Source: Petrolisthes cinctipes (lineage: Eukaryota > Arthropoda > Malacostraca > Decapoda > Porcellanidae). From it: a DNA stretch of 64,000 nucleotides. Below, piece by piece: positions 60,237 to 64,000 of the stretch. Every line of letters starts with the position of its first letter. Position 1 is the stretch's first letter. The position numbers were made by a program, and so were the translations under genes. The notes under the pieces are model-generated. The model was not told where the DNA came from. It saw only the letters and a list, made by a program, of their open reading frames with translations, and searched no databases. Location: the NCBI GenBank assembly GCA_033782935.1, contig JAWQEG010000135.1, positions 1,180,501 through 1,244,500 on the forward strand. Direction: 5' to 3'.

Positions 60237-60895
60237 GGCATGTACAGATCGCTTCTGAGACCTAAAAATATCGAATTTTTTGGGTGTTTTGAGCCTGAAT
60301 TTGAGATATAAACGGGTACAGAAGATGAATGCACATATCGACTTTGGACACTTAAAATATCGATTTTTAGCATGTTTTGAGCCTATATTTAGAAAACATT
60401 CTAGCACTGACTAGACATGTACAGATCGCTTCTGGGACCCAAAATTATCAAATTTTCGGGTGTTTTGAGGTTGAATTTGAGATATAAACGAGTGCAGAAG
60501 ATGCATACACATGTTAACTTTGGGCACCTAAAATATCGATTTTCAGCATGTTTTGGGCCTGCATCTGAGTAGGCATGTACAGATCGCTTCTGGGACCCCA
60601 AAATATCGAATTTTCGGGTGTTTGGAGCCTGAATTTGATATATAAACGGGTACAGAAGATGCATGCACATATCGACTTTTGGGCACCTAAAAGATCGATT
60701 TTCAGTATGTTTTGGGCCTGTATTTTGAAAATACTCTAACACGGAGTAGGCATGTACAGTTCGCTTCTGGGACCCCAAAATATCGAATTTTTGGGTTTTT
60801 TGGGCCTGAATTTGATATATCGACTTTGGGCACCTAAAATATCGATTTTTAGCATGTTTTGTGCCTATATTTTGAAAATATTCTAGCACTGAGTA

Positions 60896-62905
60896 GGCAT
60901 GTACAGATCGCTTCTGGGACCCCAAAATATCGAATTTTCGGGTGTTTTGAGCCTGAATTTGAGATATAAACGGGTACACAAGATGCATGCACATATCGAA
61001 TTTTGGGCACCTAAAATATCTATTTTGAGCATGTTTTGGGTCTGTATCTTGAAAACATTCTAACTAGGAATAGGGATGTACAGATCGATTCTAGGACCCA
61101 AAAATATTGAATTTTAGGGTGTTTTGAGCCTGAATTTGAGATATAAACGGGTACAGAAGATGCATGCACATATTGACTTTGGGCACCTAAAATATCGATT
61201 TTCAGCATTTTTAGGCCTGTATTTTGAAAATACTCTAACTAGGAGTAGGCATGTACAGATCGCTTCTGGGACCCAAAAATATCGAATTTTCGGGTGTTTT
61301 GAGCCTGAATTTGAGATATAAACGGGTACAGAAGATGCATGCACATATTGACTTTGGGCACTTAAAATATCGATTTTTAGCATGTTTTGAGCCTATAATT
61401 TGAAAAGATTCTAGCACTGACTAGACATGTACAGATCGCTTCTGGGACCCAAAATTATCGAATTATAGGGTGTTTTGAGGTTGAATTTGAGATATAAACG
61501 ATTGCTGAAGATGCATACACAAGTTCAATTTGGGTACCTAAAATATCGATTTTTATCATGTTTTGGGCCTGCATCTGAGTAGGCATGTACATATCGCTTC
61601 TGGGAACCCAAAATATCGAATTTTAGGGTGTTTGGAGACTGAATTTGAGATATAAACGGGAACAGAAGATGCATGCACATATCGACTTTTGGGCACCTAA
61701 AAGATCGTTTTTTAGTATGTTTTGGGCCTGAATTTTTAAAATACTCTAACACGGAGTAGGCATGTACAGTTCGCTTCTGGGATCCCAAAATATCGAATTT
61801 TAGGGTGTTTTGGGCCTGAATTTGAGATATCGACTTTGGGCACCTAAAATATCGATTTTTAGCATGTTTTGAGCCTATATTTTGAAAATATTCTAGCATA
61901 AAGTAGGCATGTACAGATCACTTCTGGGACCCCAAAATATCGAATTTTCGGGTGTTTTGAGCCTGAATTTGAGATATAAACGGGTACAGATGATGCATGC
62001 ACATATCGACTTTGGACACTTAAAATATCGATTTTTAGCATGTTTTGAGCCTATATTTTGAAAATTTTCTAGCACTGATTAGGCATGTACAGATCGCTTC
62101 TGGGACCCAAAAATATTGAATTTTCGGGTGTTTTGAGGTTGAATTTGGGATATAAACGGGTTCAGAAGATACATACACATATCGACTTTTGGGCACCTAA
62201 AAGATCGATTTTCAGTATGTTTTGGGCCTGTATTTTGAAAATACTCTAACACGGAGTAGGCATGTACAGTTCGCTTCTGGGACCCCAAAATATCGAATTT
62301 TTGGGTTTTTTGGGCCTGAATTTGATATATCGACTTTGGGCACCTAAAATATCGATTTTTAGCATGTTTCGTGCCTATATTTTGAAAATATTCTAGCACT
62401 GAGTAGGCATGTACAGATCGCTTCTGGGTCCCCAAAATATAGAATTTTCGGGTGTTTTGAGCCTGAATTTGAGATATAAACGGGTACAGAAGATGCATGC
62501 ACATATCGACTTTTGGGCACCTAAAATATCGATTTTGAGGATGTTTTGGGTCTGTATCTTTAAAACATTCTAACTAGGATTAGGGATGTACAGATCGCTT
62601 CTGGGACCCAAAAATATCGAATTTTCGGGGGTTTTGAGCCTGAATTTGAGATCTAAACGGGTACAGAAGATGCATTCACATATCGACTTTGGACATTTAA
62701 AATATCGATTTTCAGCATGTTTTGAGCCTGTATTTTGAAAACATTCTAGCACTGAGTAGGCATGTACAGATTGCTTCTGGGACCCCAAAATATCGAGTTT
62801 TTGGGTGTTTTGGACCGGAATTTGAGATATTGACTTTGGGCACCTAAAATATCGATTTTTAGCATGTTTTGGGCCTATATTTTGAAAATATTCTAGCACT
62901 TAGTA
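60896..62905 (+). repeat. Twelve-monomer HOR, copy 3 (2010 bp)
   Basis: Unit lengths are 177+175+176+158+177+147+176+177+147+177+176+147. It carries the same marker set as copies 1 and 2, with private changes GAATTATAGGG, ATTGCTGAAG and GCATTTTTAGGCC. It lies 7547 bp from copy 2, and the similarity continues past its end to about 63600. Confidence 0.9.
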
Positions 62906-64000
62906 GGCATGTACAGATTGCTTCTGGGACCCCAAAATATAGAATTTTCGGGTGTTTTGAGCCTGAATTTGAGATATAAACGGGTACAGAAGATGCATGC
63001 ACATATTGACGTTGGGCACCTAAAATATCGATTTTTAGCATGTTTTGGGCCTGTATTTTGAAAATACTCTAACTAGGAGTAGGCATGTACAGATCGCTTC
63101 TGAGACCCAAAAATATCGAATTTTCGGGTGTTTTGAGCCTGAATTTGAGATATAAACGGGTACAGAAGATGAATGCACATATCGACTTTGGACACTTAAA
63201 ATATCGGTTTTTAGCATGTTTTGAGCCTATATTTAGAAAACATTCTAGCACTGACTAGACATGTACAGATCGCTTCTGGGACCCAAAATTATCAAATTTT
63301 CGGGTGTTTTGAGGTTGAATTTGAGATATAAACGAGTGCAGAAGATGCATACACATGTTAACTTTGGGCACCTAAAATATCGATTTTCAGCATGTTTTGG
63401 GCCTGCATCTGAGTAGGCATGTACAGATCGCTTCTGGGACCCCAAAATATCGAATTTTTGGGTGTTTGGAGCCTGAATTTGAGATATAAACGGGTACAGA
63501 AGATGCATGCACATATCGACTTTTGGGCACCTAAAAGATCGATTTTCAGTATGTTTTGGGCCTGTATTTTGAAAATACTCTAACACGGAGTAGGCATGTA
63601 CAGTTCGCTTCTGGGATCCCAAAATATCGAATTTTAGGGTGTTTTGGGCCTGAATTTGAGATATCGACTTTGGGCACCTAAAATATCGATTTTTAGCATG
63701 TTTTGAACCTATATTTTGAAAATATTCTAGCATAAAGTAGGCATGTACAGATCACTTCTGGGACCCCAAAATATAGAATTTTCGGGTGTTTTGAGCCTGA
63801 ATTTGAGATATAAACGGGTACAGATGATGCATGCACATATTGACTTTGGACACTTAAAATATCGATTTTTAGCATGTTTTGAGCCTATATTTTGAAAATA
63901 TTCTAGCACTGAGTAGGCATGTACAGATCGCTTCTGGGACCCAAAAATATCGAATTTTCGGGTGTTTTGAGGTTGAATTTGGGATATAAACGGGTTCAGA

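Larger units (their letters stand above)
1..64000. repeat. Satellite DNA array, head-to-tail 176-bp monomers, fills the whole window
   Basis: The landmark GGCATGTACAG or a close variant recurs at spacings of 176/177, 147/148, 158 or 121 bp from base 31 to base 63916, always on this strand. I traced every junction and found about 380 units. No spacing exceeds 178 bp except where the landmark itself is deleted (about 40930, 42257 and 43070). Both window ends lie inside monomers, so the array continues outward on each side. Composition is about 37-38% GC. Seen: an uninterrupted one-orientation array with nested higher-order periodicity. Known: arrays of this kind typically form centromeric or other constitutive heterochromatin in plants and animals. 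Inferred: a centromeric role is plausible but unproven, because no CENP-B-like box or other marker was found. Confidence 0.98.
51337..64000. repeat. Zone VII: twelve-monomer HOR zone
   Basis: This zone is organised around a 2010-2012-bp HOR of twelve monomers, with three full copies, one truncated copy and an internal 1521-bp-offset duplication. Landmarks are TACACAAGATGCATGC with CGAATTTTGGGC, CAGATCGATTCTAGGACC, ACGATTGCAG with ACACAAGTTCAATTTGG, and ATTCTAGCATAAAGTAGG. S2 units mark the HOR phase at 51866, 53878, 55711, 56722, 57232, 58243, 59254, 60414, 61424 and 63258. No gene is present. Confidence 0.9.

Noticed and set aside
1..64000. A gene for a tandem-repeat protein (for example a repetitive surface or structural protein)
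   Set aside because: Most units are 176 or 158 bp, not multiples of three, so no frame can stay open across the array. Single-base indels between units are common and uncompensated.
1..64000. CRISPR array
   Set aside because: There are no unique spacers. The units are contiguous 176-bp repeats, several times longer than CRISPR repeats, with no cas-like genes.
1..64000. Transposable element insertions or LTR fragments
   Set aside because: Every landmark spacing is explained by the listed unit classes. No insertion longer than a few bases was found and no terminal repeats or target-site duplications were visible.
1..64000. Inverted segments within the array
   Set aside because: The landmark GGCATGTACAG and the AGCATGTTTTG block were read on this strand in every unit. 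I found no place where the reverse complement takes over.
1..64000. Assignment to a known named satellite (for example the Arabidopsis 178-bp, alpha satellite or other plant centromere families)
   Set aside because: The monomer length is similar but the sequence does not match those families as I know them. Without a database search I will not name a family or species.

Overview
The whole window is one uninterrupted eukaryotic satellite DNA array. I followed the landmark GGCATGTACAG (and variants such as GACATGTAC and GGGATGTAC) from base 31 to base 63916. It recurs in the same orientation at every unit, about 380 times, with no unique sequence, transposon, microsatellite, inversion or gene between units. 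The basic monomer is 176-177 bp and about 37-38% GC by hand count. Array length, monomer length near one nucleosome repeat, layered higher-order repeats (HORs) and the absence of genes fit centromeric or pericentromeric heterochromatin of a plant or animal. I do not recognise the satellite family and cannot name the organism.

Monomer architecture: each 176-bp monomer is an old duplication of an 88-bp half-unit. Half A (example 59-146) and half B (example 147-234) match at about two thirds of positions. Four main length classes exist: full (176-177 bp, about 245 copies); S1 (147-148 bp, about 70 copies, 29 bp lost from half A between two ATAT tetramers); S2 (158 bp, about 50 copies, net 18 bp lost from half B, with many linked diagnostic changes); and S3 (121 bp, 11 copies, the S1 deletion plus about 26 bp more). 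Rare forms are one 88-bp unit (34344-34431), two S2 units lacking a further 8 bp, and one unit with a private 27-bp deletion near 43070.

Layout: zone I (1-4385) is mostly a 500-bp trimer full+full+S1. Zone II (4386-10279) introduces S2. Zone III (10280-32002) is a HOR family containing all 11 S3 units, with a 967-bp six-monomer core in seven copies. Zone IV (32003-39941) returns towards trimers and holds a 762-bp duplication created by a half-register crossover. Zone V (39942-42595) is a nearly perfect 1327-bp tandem duplication. Zone VI (42596-51336) is a mosaic with short local duplications. Zone VII (51337-64000) is built from a 2010-2012-bp twelve-monomer HOR in three full copies and one truncated copy, plus a 1521-bp-offset duplication.

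Nothing here supports a protein-coding gene. Long minus-strand open frames (up to 358 codons) arise because S1 (147) and the 177-bp units are multiples of three. All monomer boundaries, lengths and identities come from reading by eye and may be off by a base or two.
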